The notes under the pieces were generated by a model. That model searched no databases. It was not told the origin of the DNA and saw only the letters and a program-made list of their open reading frames with translations. Of a stretch of 64,000 nucleotides of DNA, positions 1-10,470 are shown piece after piece. The stretch is from Chionis minor (taxonomy: Eukaryota; Chordata; Aves; Charadriiformes; Chionididae): assembly GCA_013398295.1 (NCBI GenBank), contig VZSF01001151.1, positions 186,001 to 250,000 of the forward strand, in the 5' to 3' direction. The position numbers and the translations under genes were made by a program. Position 1 is the stretch's first letter; each line of letters begins with the position of its first letter.

Positions 1-48
1 ATGTAGGCCTCTTTTTTCATTTTCTGAAAGTCTTGTATGTCTCCTCAG

Positions 49-232
49 GGCTGTACCTGGGGATAACAATACCCATTGTGACCATAGTCCATACCAATGA
101 ATCTCAGTCAGAGATGACGCAGTCGGTGACAGTCGCGTACTACCTGCCTGAAGTGCTGCAGGACGAGCCACCCCATCCTTTTGACTCCGACATAATCATT
201 GAAGAATGGCCTTCTACTATTGTTTATAGTAG
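49..232 (+). CDS. SOUL-like gene, penultimate coding exon
   Basis: The acceptor CTCCTCAG is followed by GGCTGTACCTGG. The exon enters with two bases of a split codon and leaves in phase 2 at AG|GTAAGA. It encodes ITIPIVTIVH and VAYYLPEVLQ, both SOUL-type beta strands. Confidence 0.83.
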
Positions 233-843
233 GTAAGAAATACTTTAATTTTGTTCTACTAAAAACCATAAAAAGATACAGTTTTCAGTTTGGGCATGTT
301 ACATCTTTTAAGGCAAGGTATAAAAGCTAATAAAGAGTTAAACTTGATTTTTAGTAATTGTTCAAAATTGCCTGCTTTATGAGACTGGGAAGTTCAGGAA
401 ATAATGGTTACCGACTTATTTGGGAAAATGATGCATCTATAAATGGGAGATACAATAGCATCTCAAAACACAGAATGTTCTGCATAGCTGGGAACAAAGC
501 GTCTGACGGATCGCGGAAAACATGCAGAAAAAACTGTTACGTGTTTGAGACCGCAGCCAGGTAGCATCATTTGCAGAACATGACTAAATAATTTAGGAGG
601 CTGCATTTCTAGGCTCTGGGAAAAAAACTGTGGGTTTTAAAAAGAACTTGATATGAAGTTGATTGTTACAGGAGCTTCAGAGGAATCACCAATGAAGACT
701 CTATAATGAGAGAAATAAACCTGTTGGCGGAAATTCTGGAGAGTCCCGAGTTATGTTTGCAGGATACCTTCATCATCGCAGGATATACAAACCCGGCCGC
801 TGCCAACCGACACAATGAGATCTGGTTCCTCCAAAGACCGTAG
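49..843 (+). CDS. SOUL/HEBP2-like heme-binding protein, C-terminal part (2 exons)
   Basis: Two exons, 49-232 and 672-843, join in frame across a GT..AG intron (AG|GTAAGA donor, TTACAG acceptor) and end at TAG 841-843. They give about 117 residues. The first exon carries VAYYLPEVLQ after a beta-strand-rich stretch. The second ends GYTNPAAANRHNEIWFLQRP, the typical close of SOUL domains (HNEVW followed by F/L). The family binds haem or porphyrin in a beta-barrel; HEBP1, HEBP2 and retinal/pineal chick SOUL are members. SOUL proteins usually run to about 190-210 residues, so roughly 80-90 N-terminal residues lie left of the window. The acceptor at 47-48 fixes the first exon start, and the entering codon is split. 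Which paralogue this is cannot be decided from the C-terminus. It points towards FANCM, which is transcribed the other way; that neighbour is not one I know for FANCM. Confidence 0.85.
672..843 (+). CDS. SOUL-like gene, last coding exon
   Basis: One base completes an Arg codon, then SFRGITNED leads to the conserved tail AGYTNPAAANRHNEIWFLQR and a TAG stop. The 172-bp length fits the incoming phase. Confidence 0.85.
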
Positions 844-1784
844 CCTCCCGCTCCCGATGCTTGTCAGGCACTAGAATCACTTCTGATTTACAGGTGAATC
901 GCGTAAGACTCCATGTCAAACCCTCAAAGATTTTAGATATGTGGCTTTTAGCCAGTTTAGCAAGGCAATTGCTCCAACTTGAGGTAACACCCGAAACATA
1001 CACAGTTTCCTGTATCAATCTTGACAGTTTTTACACCATTTTTATGAGATTTTTAGCACTTTAAAAGCTAGTTCACCTTACTTTTTTTTTTTTTTTTTTT
1101 TAAACAAGATAAGGGAGACAGAGACTTCTCTCCTCATCCACTTGTGAACATATCTAGACTGCTTGTGGCTGGGACGGTCCTAGGGGAGATCCTGGCACCC
1201 CGGCCCTAGGCACCTAGTGCTGCACCAGCTACACAAAGACCCCGCTGGGGCTTTCAGCAGGACACACATTAAAACCACCACGTACACGCAGGCTACGCTG
1301 CAGAAAAAGAATGTTCAGGTGTTAATCTCTGAAGAGAACTACCAGATTTAGTTTAATCCACTGGGATTAAACCAAGGAGTAAGACTAGGCCAATGCTGAC
1401 TGCTTTTAATGTCCTCATCTCTGGAGCAGAGATTCTTCCTGCTTACCTCAAAAAGCATTGAACCAAAGTACTTTAAACCTTGAGAAGAGACCCAGAAGGC
1501 AGAACAGTCCTAATGCTCATTCAAGTTTTGCTATCAAAAGTTACAGGTTACCTTAATCACACACTCATAGTAATCCCGTGACTACATCTGGCATTTCTAA
1601 ATAGAAAGTGGTTACTCTTCAGTTTTCTGAACACTTTCATCTTATAACTTTACAGAATGTTAAAACACTGCAGCTGAAGTAAGTAATACGTTCCGTACTT
1701 TTTACACTCATCTGGCAGTACTACGCTGTTAATGTTAGAAATGCTACGAATATTTCCCAGAATAACAGAAAAAAAATCCAGCTA

Positions 1785-2030
1785 GAAGTGACCTCTGGCA
1801 CTCACCTGGCCCAGCCCTCTGCTGCCATGCTGGCCGAGCAGGCTGCCCAGGGCCTCAGCCCCTTGGATTTGAGCATCTCCAGGGATGAGGAGCCCATAAC
1901 CCCTCTGGGCCCTGCCCCAGTACTTGACCACCCTCACTGTGAGAGCTTTTCTTCCTCATATCTAATCTTCCCCCTCGCAGCTTGTTTCTTTCACCCTTAT
2001 CCATATGATAATTCTGGAAGCAGAGAGGTG
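1785..2030 (-). mobile_element. CR1 LINE 3' fragment (diverged)
   Basis: The run around 1845-1990 (GGAGCCCATAACCCCTCTGG, later CACCCTCACTGTGAGAGC) matches the reverse complement of the CR1 3' region. The copy is old and 5'-truncated; boundaries are approximate. Confidence 0.6.
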
Positions 2031-2463
2031 CTAGCCTAGCACCCTGTGACTGAAAGACAAGCTCACCTGGTCCTACAGGCATCAGAAGGTCTGCAGGCAG
2101 CACTCCTGCTGTGCACCGCAGCTGGAGAGCACCTGCTGCACTTCACAATCAGGGCAGCAAACAGTTTTGCTCTCCAAAATCCTTTCTTAATGTCTCCCCT
2201 TACAGATATGATGGTAGAGTTTAATCTTAATAGAATTAAATGTCTTTTTATATAAAATTTCATTAATTATATCACCAGCATTATTTATGGATGATATGAT
2301 TTAGGCTTTAAATAGATCTTTTGCGTTACTCAGTTACAACATAAAAACAGCAACCACAGCCAGTGTCTGCTAGCTTACAGTAGCATCAATTGGCAAACAA
2401 AATGGATTGACGTTGTACTTCTGGCTGAATAAACATACAGGTCTCAAGAACTTTAAGCCTCCC

Positions 2464-2543
2464 GGTTCCACAAGGTCCCCTGCTGCACAAAACTGACTGG
2501 CCGGGTTCCACAAGGTCCCCTGCTGCACAAAACTGACTGGCCG
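2464..2543. repeat. Perfect tandem duplication, 2 x 40 bp
   Basis: The unit beginning GGTTCCACAAGGTCCCC occurs at 2464-2503 and again at 2504-2543 with no mismatch. This is either a recent slippage/duplication event or an assembly stutter. Confidence 0.95.
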
Positions 2544-5500
2544 CGTAACCCCCAGCCTCTTGCGGGACCAGGAGCTGCCCGGGCTCCGGCGTGGCCGAGG
2601 CGCTCCCCAGTGGTTGCTGCCCCCAGAGTCCTCGGGAGGCAGCAAGGAGAAGGTTGGCGGGGGAAGGAGAGGGAAAAGCCTTCGTTTTAAGGCAAACAAA
2701 CTGATAATCTTTGTGGGGAGAGAAAGAGGAAAACACACACACCAAAAAAAAACCCACAAAAAACCATACAAGCCAACAGAAGCAGCAATCCTCACTTTCT
2801 TCTTTAAACGCCTGATACTCTGGCTGGTCAGCTAGCCTGCACTAGTCCAGCACAAACCTTTGTGCCACCACTAATTAATTAGATGTTAAACTGGTAGGGG
2901 GGAATCTCCAAAAAGGCTGTGGCTTTGAGGTCTTTCTTATTCCAACCAGAAAGACACCAAGTCTGGTTTGTCAGGCGACAGCACAAATGCTTGCGCCAGT
3001 TGCGGCCACAACTAGGAACCACTTTGTCTGCTGTGCCAGTTTCGATGCGCATCAAAGTGTTTCTTACTCAACAGAACACGACGCTGCAGGCGCCCGTCGT
3101 GTCTTCTGTTCCCCTCCCTCAGCTCAAGGTACAGGATCGTAGCCAGGGAAAAAAACGCAGACTTCCTTTTCAATACGTTGAGCTGTTCCTTGTTTGATTT
3201 GTATTTATTTTGCTTTTTATTTATTTCTAACATTTCCTCCGCTTGTTGGAAATGCCAGACAGTATTAAAGTGAAAGCTAACAAATTAATGGGAAACATTA
3301 AAAAGTTTTTAAAAACTGAGTTGAGTAGAGGGCCCGGGGCATTAAATAACAGGTTTTGTTCTGCCCTCATCCCCCCTCCCCCCCCCAAGATTTTTATAAG
3401 ACCAAATAAAAACAATTTTTGCCTTTGACATGATTTTATGGCAAATTAAAGAAGTTTCTGCAAGTTGATTGCTTTTGCCAGTTACAGAAATTATTTTGAT
3501 GCTTTAGCACAACACATATCAAGCAACTATTGGAAGCAGTTAAATCCTCTCACCACAAAGCATCAGTTTGTACATACTTCACATTTTAAACGTCTATTGC
3601 AAAAAGCATTTGCTATATCTTATGTCTCTTTCCATAGGCAATCTTCACCTAAATACTTCTGTGACTCAGCTACTTGTGGGTATGTTATAGAAACATTCTT
3701 GTTACTGAAATATAAAACTAAGGTATTTATCTGAATGTGCTGATATCGTAACCGCAGCAAAGTGTTCAGTGTTGTTTTACATAAAACTGTGAATTCCAAG
3801 ATAGTATTTATTTTGACTTACGTTAGACAGCTTCTGCTGCTGAGAAACAACCGATTAATCTCGAGTTTGAAGATACACTTTATGGCTATGGAACATTGTA
3901 CCAACTTCCCTAACGGGCCCTCACAAGCACGGGCACAAAGAATTGCGGGTTTTCACTGACACAAAAAAGTTTACTTCCCAGTTACACCAGTGAATGCCAT
4001 GGAAGCATTTCTATTACTCAAATATATCACTTGAGAAAGCCTGAAAACATGTCAAGCTTCATTACCCAACTGCTGTTATCAGAATAGGTATTTTATTAGC
4101 CATCTGTGGCTCTACTTTGTAAGCCATTAATGAATGGATTTTCATTTTTCATCTGAAGTTATTTGATTTCCACTGTTCAAAGGAGATATTAAAACAGAAT
4201 TCACCCATTTTTTTGAAGATTAAATGATGTAGCCTTAACAGGTAAATGTTGCCCTGCATATTGTGTATTTTTCAAACAAGCATTAGTGCCTAAAAAGTTT
4301 ATTCCAGCTATTGTGATACTCAGGGCCTTGCTTATGGTACGTATACAAATCTAAACATAACTTTTCTGGCATTGTTGAATTGTGCTGTTTTACACTGTCC
4401 TTCATTTTCACTGAAATGTCATCTTGTTTACTGTTACTGTTTGTCAAAATTAAAGATAATGATTTTATCGTGCAGAGTACACCTGGCTTTCATTTTTGTA
4501 ACAGCCATACAAGTCCTTTTGCTCTCTTCCCTTTGAACGGGAAGAGCAAGAAGCCACAAGTTGCCATTCTCATTTTATAAAAGCCATTTAAGCCCCAAAT
4601 TTGAAATGGTCACTCTAAGACCCCAAAAACTTAAATAACTTTCGAAAGACAGACAGTCTTTGAAATAAACGCGTCCATTCGGAGCTATGCCTCTAGGTGC
4701 TGCAGCCAGCGCGTCTGTGAGCAAACTCACTGCTCCTCACTGCGGGAATCACAGGCGGCCCCATTTCTGCCAAGCGTCCGGCACAGTCTCCCACAATTCT
4801 CTCTGCAGCACCCACCAGGGCAGGGCTGCCTCCGAGCCAAGCTGGAGAAAAGCAGTTCCCAACTACAGGAACACCTTGCAGAAACTGAGGTACAGGAGCC
4901 ACTCTGAAAGTGCCGGGGTCGCCAAGACTAAGGCTTGGCTTGCCCACAGACGCTGGGAAAGGTAGGGGCGCCGTCCTCCCGTGCCCTCTGTGTCGTTACA
5001 AGTCGTGTTTTCTAGTAAAGCAGTAGCAATACAAATGCAAACACCAGATCAAAGAAAGGAAATAGAAACCACTGAAGCCGCAGTGACAATCTAGTCGAGA
5101 TTTGTCTATACTCCTCAATTACACCAGAACAGCCAAACCTACATGCTTATTTCAGCTGAGATCTCAAGTGAAACACCTCAAATTAGAGCTCTGCACTCAA
5201 CATGAGCATTCAGAGGGACCTGCAGTGACAAAACACTATTTTTAAGGCTCTCCATAGCTTATCAGTGGAACTTCCTCATTGAAATACACTCTCAGGTGAC
5301 TCGTTTGAAAACAGCCAAATTAATTCATTCTAGAAAATGAACAAACAAATTTGCTTTCCAATGGTCTTCATATATAATACACCAAAAATGATTAAACTTT
5401 AGCCAAAAGCATACTCTAAGGCCAACAGACCGACAGTAACTTAATCCTTTTTTTTCCCCACTTATGTCTCTTACCAAAAAAAAAGAACGTACATTTTGAA

Positions 5501-6203
5501 CCTTTCAAAGTGGTGTCTTATGTAATACCATTTGTCTACTTTGTACCTTACTGAGAAGACGCAGACCATTAAGTCATCACTGACTGGTTAACAGTTCTGG
5601 TCCCTGCTACTCTGTCTTATATTTGGACATTGCCTACCGGTAGAAAAAGAAAAAAGCTCTCAAGAGAAAATTAAAAAAAGAAAACCAAAACCCAAAAAAA
5701 CAACCAATGAAATCAAGGAGACCTAAGTACACTTACAGGTGACTTAAAGCTCTAAAGAATACTCTTAATCAGGGAAAACACTTCAGGCAATACACAGTTT
5801 CCATAAAGCTGGCAATAACCCGGACAACACAAGCATGGTTATTCTCAACATCTTAATACTACTAAATTGAGCCAAATTAAGAAGCCCTCAGTTTAGATCT
5901 TGTGTCAATTTCACCAGGATTCCTGAAAGAGGATGAGAAAACTAATTCAATTATAAGTTGTCCATCAGAGTTGTTTAAGTTATTGCAAGGTAGCAGGTAG
6001 CGTGGGTGCAAAGCGAAACAGCAGCTGCTACAGTTGAAACCATGTTTCTCTCTTTGCCTTACCCTCACAGGCAAAGTTAATTGCACAGGCAAGTGTTACC
6101 CTTCCAAGTCATTCCTAGTTTAGCTAGAGGTGTTGAACTAGGAAGAGAGATTATATATTTAGCGAAACTGTCCATTTAACAACAAAGAAATACAACAACT
6201 TAC

Positions 6204-6362
6204 CTGGATGTAAGCATTCTGAATTTCTACCAATTCTTCCCCAAGTGGAACAACAATTTTTTCCACTTGTCGCTCATGAGAATAAGGCTGAATCTCCGGA
6301 GAATCTTCAGCACATAATTCTATCTGAGCAATGAGTAAGTTGGAAATAACTTGCTGCACAGC
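6204..6362 (-). CDS. FANCM: FANCM coding exon 4
   Basis: 159 bp, phase 0 in and out. It encodes AVQQVISNLLIAQIEL through LGEELVEIQNAYIQ. Acceptor AAACAG, donor CAG|GTAAGT. It is the last FANCM exon found. Confidence 0.93.
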
Positions 6363-9300
6363 CTGTTTGAGAAGCCACAAAAAAAGACTGTTTTTGTTTG
6401 TTAACACTCCAGCAATGTAAGTCAATATCACATGAAAGTAATGCGATAAACTATTCCCATATTTTAGCAGGCCTTGAATGTAATTGTAAGGAAAAGATAC
6501 CTACTAACTAGAGATGAAAAATGAAAGACTCGCCACTTAAAGATCTCAAGTAGTATAGAGAGAGTCAACATGGTAAATTTATGAATGCAAAAAGCATGCT
6601 ACTGCACGAAGGCTGCAGGGACAGAACTGTCCCCTTGGCTTCGGGTGCACCATGAAACGCCTGCGAAGAAGTAACCCGGAGTTAGGAGCTTAGACTGAGT
6701 CTGGCCGTCCATCTGCCTTCGACGCAAAGCCTCAGCCCTGCTTGTATGTACCCAATATAGTCCACTGAACAGAATACAAAAGCCATTTTGCACTGAGAGT
6801 ATATTCTTTTTGGTTCAAGTGGGCTTGTATTCTCAGAAAACAGAAGGTACAATTTTCTTTTAGAAAATAAACAGGAATAATTTAGGAAATAAACAATACA
6901 AAGTCTACAGCATGAAAAAGACAAACCCTCACCGACGAACGGACTGTAAAGAGATTCAGGTTTTATGTGGAATTCTACTAGACTTCAGTATCCTGCACAC
7001 CGTTCAAACTGCATCCGGTGGTATTAAACACAGCTTCTACTGAAACTTTATTATTCCAACTGCGCGAGTAGATTTGAACTCACCTTTGTATCACTGCCTG
7101 GTGTGGCACTCAGGGCCAAGACCCGAAATTGATTTGTGTATTTGCTTAGTTCCCTTACAACCTAAGAACAGGAAAGTTTCCGTCAGTTTCCTCAAAGGAG
7201 ATTACTTGCTATAGCGATGAAAATATCCAAAAAGTAGTAAGAGCTTAACAAAATATTCTAAATAGAGTATATCTAAATTCAAATGGGAATCAGGAAGCGT
7301 TCAGTTTCTAACCACTTTATCCAAGAACACTTAATCTTGATTAAATATAACACCAGTCCCATTCAGCAGAATAACCTTGGTAAATTATGAAATTATTTTT
7401 CACTTGATTTAACAAAAAGATTAACAGCACACTAACTCGAGCTACCAAAAAGTAAATTTGAAGAACCACTCTAACAAGTAAATCACGGATTATTAGTCCC
7501 ATGAAATCTGAATGGAGACTAGATGACAACCACTACGCCAGCCAGCATTCAGCTGAGTCTCACTTAAAAAGGTTGTGTTTGCAATTGGGAAAATGGTTGA
7601 ATACTCCTTAGACCTCCCAAGTTCTCATTCTACAGCCCCTCCTGAGACCAAAACTGGGACAAGCACAATAGCTGCTGAACATTTAAGCAACAACCAAATT
7701 GCCTCCCTACTTCATTTTCTCACAGAGCCAGACTCTGCCAGTGCTACCAGTGAACACCGTGCCTTCTGACCAACCACTTGGCCTTGCATAACAAAAAAAT
7801 TACAAGTAATATAACATAACATAAAAGCTACAGAGAATAAGTGAACAGAGGCTAAAGAGGAATTTGTTTTGTGCTGATAATTCTGCTGAAAATCATGCAA
7901 AGGCGTAGCTAAAACAGAGAGCAAAGCCTGACAATTTCACAGCCCTGGGGACTGACAAGGGGTGATGGAAGAGATTTTTTTTCAGCTATAGCTAAGATGA
8001 CCCAAGAGCTACTGGATACAAGTCTTGGATCTGTGTTACAGAGCAATTCACATAACAGCAAAATATTTTAAGAAAATATTTTCGTACAGTATTTTGAAAT
8101 AAAATAACCCACAAACTTAAATTCTTTGAAAGTTAAATTGCTATAGTTCTAAAAAATTATACAAGAAAATCACAACACAAACCAACATGTACTGGTTTAA
8201 CTTAGCAATCTACCATCTCTTTTCCAGCAAGCCAAGTTAGAGAAGCACTAAAAAACATCGACTTTCCTCTAAAAAGGCCTAGTAAGCAACTATACACAAC
8301 TCCACATATACTCAGCCATTTTCTCCAGTATACAAAACTAACTTTCTTTTAGGTCACATATTACTAAGAGATTAAGCCACAATAATGCAACAAAATCTTT
8401 GCTAATCAATACAAAACCCAATTTTAAAAAGAAATCTTGAACTCATTTGAGTCAGATAAAGAACTTTACCAAAACAAAAGAGGGGGAAGTATTTTTTTCA
8501 GCAAAAAAGCGCACCTTTAAGAGCTATTGAACATAGCACAAACACACAAAAGTACACCTGCAAACACAAACACATCTGAAAGAAACAGCATAGTGACTTT
8601 TTTTTTTAAATTGTCCCAGCCAAAAACAATATTTTGAAACAAAAATTACAGTTTTATTCAGACATTTAAGAAATTCACACCTCACCTTTCCAAGTTTTAC
8701 TACAGGTTTTACTTAAAAACAAGGTGCTAATGACACAGAGGACTGTTTGATCGCTTTCAAACAAAGCTAAGGACCTAAAGGACAATCTCCCTACAGTAAC
8801 AACGAAGGTGGCACTTTGTGGAGATCCTGTAAGTGATTTTGGGGGAGTTTTTTTTGTAATTGCAAGACAAGAGTGGGGCGACTCCAGCATTACCTGACAG
8901 TAGGCGTGATTTCCAAGCGCTTTGTGGGCTTCATCAATAACCAAACATTTAATCTCTGCAGCGGGACACGTCCCACGAGAAAGATCATTCACCATTATTT
9001 GGGGCGTAAGGAAAAAGACTCTCTTGGTCGTCCACAGTTCCCTCCGACTGAGGGCTTGGGTTCCCCCTGAAAATTACAGAAATAATATCAGCGAACCGTT
9101 CTGCTGAGAACACGCCACGACCCGAGCGGGGCAGCAGAAGGCAGACAGGGCTGGCAGACACACATGGGCTTCGGGAAATGAGTGCCTTTCAAAATGGCAC
9201 CCACCTCCACGTTATTCTCATTTTCAGGGGGGAAAAAAAAAAAAAAGGGAATACAATGACTAGGAAGACTTTTTGCATTAAAACACCAAATCCAGCACTG

Positions 9301-10222
9301 CGGAGAACAGGGCTAGAAAGCCCCAGGTGCTGCCCAGCCTCCCACAGCCGGCCTGCACCAGCGCTGACACAGGGCCGCGCTTGAGGGCAGGCGACGGATT
9401 CACTCGTCAGGGCCGTTACTTCGGCAAGCGATAAACTGCGCTTCGCGAGGCTTAAAGGAAAAAAGAAAAGAGGGGGGGAAAGCCATTATGGTTTGCCTTA
9501 AGTGTCGCCGAGAGCGTGTTTTGTTTACAGCTCCGAAGGCTGCAGGCCACAGGGCCGCACCCCAGACAACATCCCCGAGCGCTCCCTCACCCTTACGCTG
9601 GTGACCTGGGGTTTTAACCGCTGCAAAACCTAAAGGGACAATTTAAAAAAAACTTTTTTTTTTTTTTCCCCCCCCCGCCTTTCAAGGCGGCTTTTCACGT
9701 TGCCTGCCCTCGCCTTTAAGCCCAGCAGCCCGGGTGTCCGCGGGCGCTCCGAGGCAACCCCCCGGGGCAGCCCCTACCTGTCATCTCGGCCATGTGCCGG
9801 GCCGGGATGCCCATGACGCGGGCGCAGGCCTCCATCTGCTGGGCCACCAGCGGCTTGGTGGGGGCGAGGAAGAGCACCTTGCCGGAGGGGAACCAGCGGT
9901 AGAAGTTGTACATGACGACGGCGGCCACGAAGGTCTTGCCCAGCCCGGTGGGCAGGCAGACCAGCGTGTTGGCCAGCAGGGCGGCGCGGGCCATCCGCAG
10001 CTGGTAGCCGCGCACCGGGTAGTTGGTGGGGTAGATCCAAATGGAGCCGGCCGCCGCGCAGAAACCCGCCAGCGGGCTCGGGTCCGCCGCCGCCGCGGCC
10101 GCCGCCAACAGCAGGTCATCGTCTACCTCGCCCACCCCCTCCTTCTCCTCTTTCTTTTTCTTCTCCTTCTCCGCCGCCACCCGCCAGGCCTGAGGCAAAG
10201 TGCGCTGCCGCCCGCCGCTCAT
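6204..10222 (-). CDS. FANCM: FANCM, N-terminal four coding exons (DEAH helicase domain 1)
   Basis: FANCM is an SF2-family DNA translocase that anchors the Fanconi anaemia core complex on chromatin and remodels stalled forks. Four exons (10222-9778, 9066-8894, 7161-7084, 6362-6204) join in phase to 285 residues. Residues 62-75 hold the Q-motif-like IYPTNYPVRGYQLR. Walker A PTGLGKT is at 91-97, motif Ia APTKPL at 120-125, motif II DEAH at 193-196 and motif III SATPG at 224-228. Exon 4 carries SEDSPE-type and YSHERQVEK segments known from vertebrate FANCM. The start is the ATG at 10222, followed by MSGGRQRTLP; a K/E-rich stretch and an alanine run precede the helicase core. The rest of the protein (insert, helicase domain 2, FAAP24-binding C-terminus) is not visible in the remaining 6.2 kb to the left. 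It shares a CpG-rich divergent promoter with FKBP3. Confidence 0.95.
7084..7161 (-). CDS. FANCM: FANCM coding exon 3 (motif III)
   Basis: 78 bp, phase 0. It encodes VVRELSKYTNQFRVLALSAT followed by PGSDTK, so it carries the SAT motif that couples ATP hydrolysis to movement. Donor AAG|GTGAGT. Confidence 0.93.
8894..9066 (-). CDS. FANCM: FANCM coding exon 2 (DEAH box)
   Basis: 173 bp. The exon completes a Gly codon and encodes RVFFLTPQIMVNDLSRG and CLVIDEAHKALGNHAYCQ. The DEAH tetrad is the Walker B motif. Acceptor TTTTCAG, donor CAG|GTAATG. Confidence 0.94.
9778..10222 (-). CDS. FANCM: FANCM coding exon 1 (start, Walker A)
   Basis: The ATG at 10222-10220 opens 148 codons plus one base, ending ATGACAG|GTAGGG. 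It is GC-rich, with a K/E-rich segment at residues 18-28 and an Ala run at 40-46, then the helicase entry with PTGLGKT. Confidence 0.94.
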
Positions 10223-10228
10223 CCTCCC

Positions 10229-10300
10229 TCAGGCCGCCGCCGCGCCGCGCGGCTCCCGCCCGCCCTGAGGTAACGCGCGCCGACTCCCACCGCCCGCCAT
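10229..10300 (-). other. Possible upstream ORF of FANCM (23 codons)
   Basis: An ATG inside a YY1-like AAAATGGCGGGC opens at 10300 on the - strand. It runs 23 codons (MAGGGSRRALPQ...) to TGA at 10231-10229, six bases before the FANCM ATG. Whether it is transcribed depends on the unknown start site. Confidence 0.35.
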
Positions 10301-10374
10301 TTTCTCTCGGCGCCGCCGCCGCCGCTTGAAAACCCCGCGGGAGCCGCCGCCGGGACGAAGGGGCGGGATCGGCG

Positions 10375-10400
10375 NNNNNNNNNNNNNNNNNNNNNNNNNN
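10375..10400. other. Assembly gap (26 N)
   Basis: The run of N removes FKBP3 exon 1 and the start of exon 2. Its true length is probably larger than 26 bases, since about 46 codons and an intron are missing. Confidence 0.98.
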
Positions 10401-10470
10401 GAAGAACGTGGCCAAGACGGCGAACAAGGAGCAGCTCATCGCGGCCTACACGCAGCTCTTCCACACGCAG
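10401..10470 (+). CDS. FKBP3: FKBP3 coding exon 2, 3' part
   Basis: Codons directly after the gap encode KNVAKTANKEQLIAAYTQLF then HTQ, ending CAG|GTGCGG. This is the last helix of the N-terminal domain. Confidence 0.9.

Larger units (their letters stand above)
844..6203. other. Exon-free stretch between SOUL-like gene and FANCM exon 4
   Basis: No coding exon was recognised on either strand. The stretch holds a CR1 fragment (about 1785-2030), a perfect 40-bp tandem duplication (2464-2543), homopolymer runs, and some GC-richer patches (2540-2660, 4690-4970). FANCM exons expected next (the insert domain after residue 285) were looked for by motif on the - strand and not seen. Confidence 0.6.
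10223..10400. promoter_or_regulatory. Divergent CpG promoter of FANCM and FKBP3, interrupted by a gap
   Basis: A very CpG-rich stretch separates the FANCM start (10222, - strand) from the first visible FKBP3 codons (10401, + strand). The - strand carries AAAATGGCGGGC at about 10292-10303, which resembles a YY1 site. No TATA box is evident. The FKBP3 start region is hidden by 26 N. Confidence 0.65.

Noticed and set aside
4687..4965. GC-richer open frames on both strands as a possible missing FANCM exon
   Set aside because: Neither translation resembles FANCM insert or helicase motifs, and suitable splice sites were not seen.
9734..10273. 179-codon + strand open frame over FANCM exon 1
   Set aside because: It is the antisense shadow of a GC-rich coding exon whose - strand frame matches FANCM with helicase motifs.
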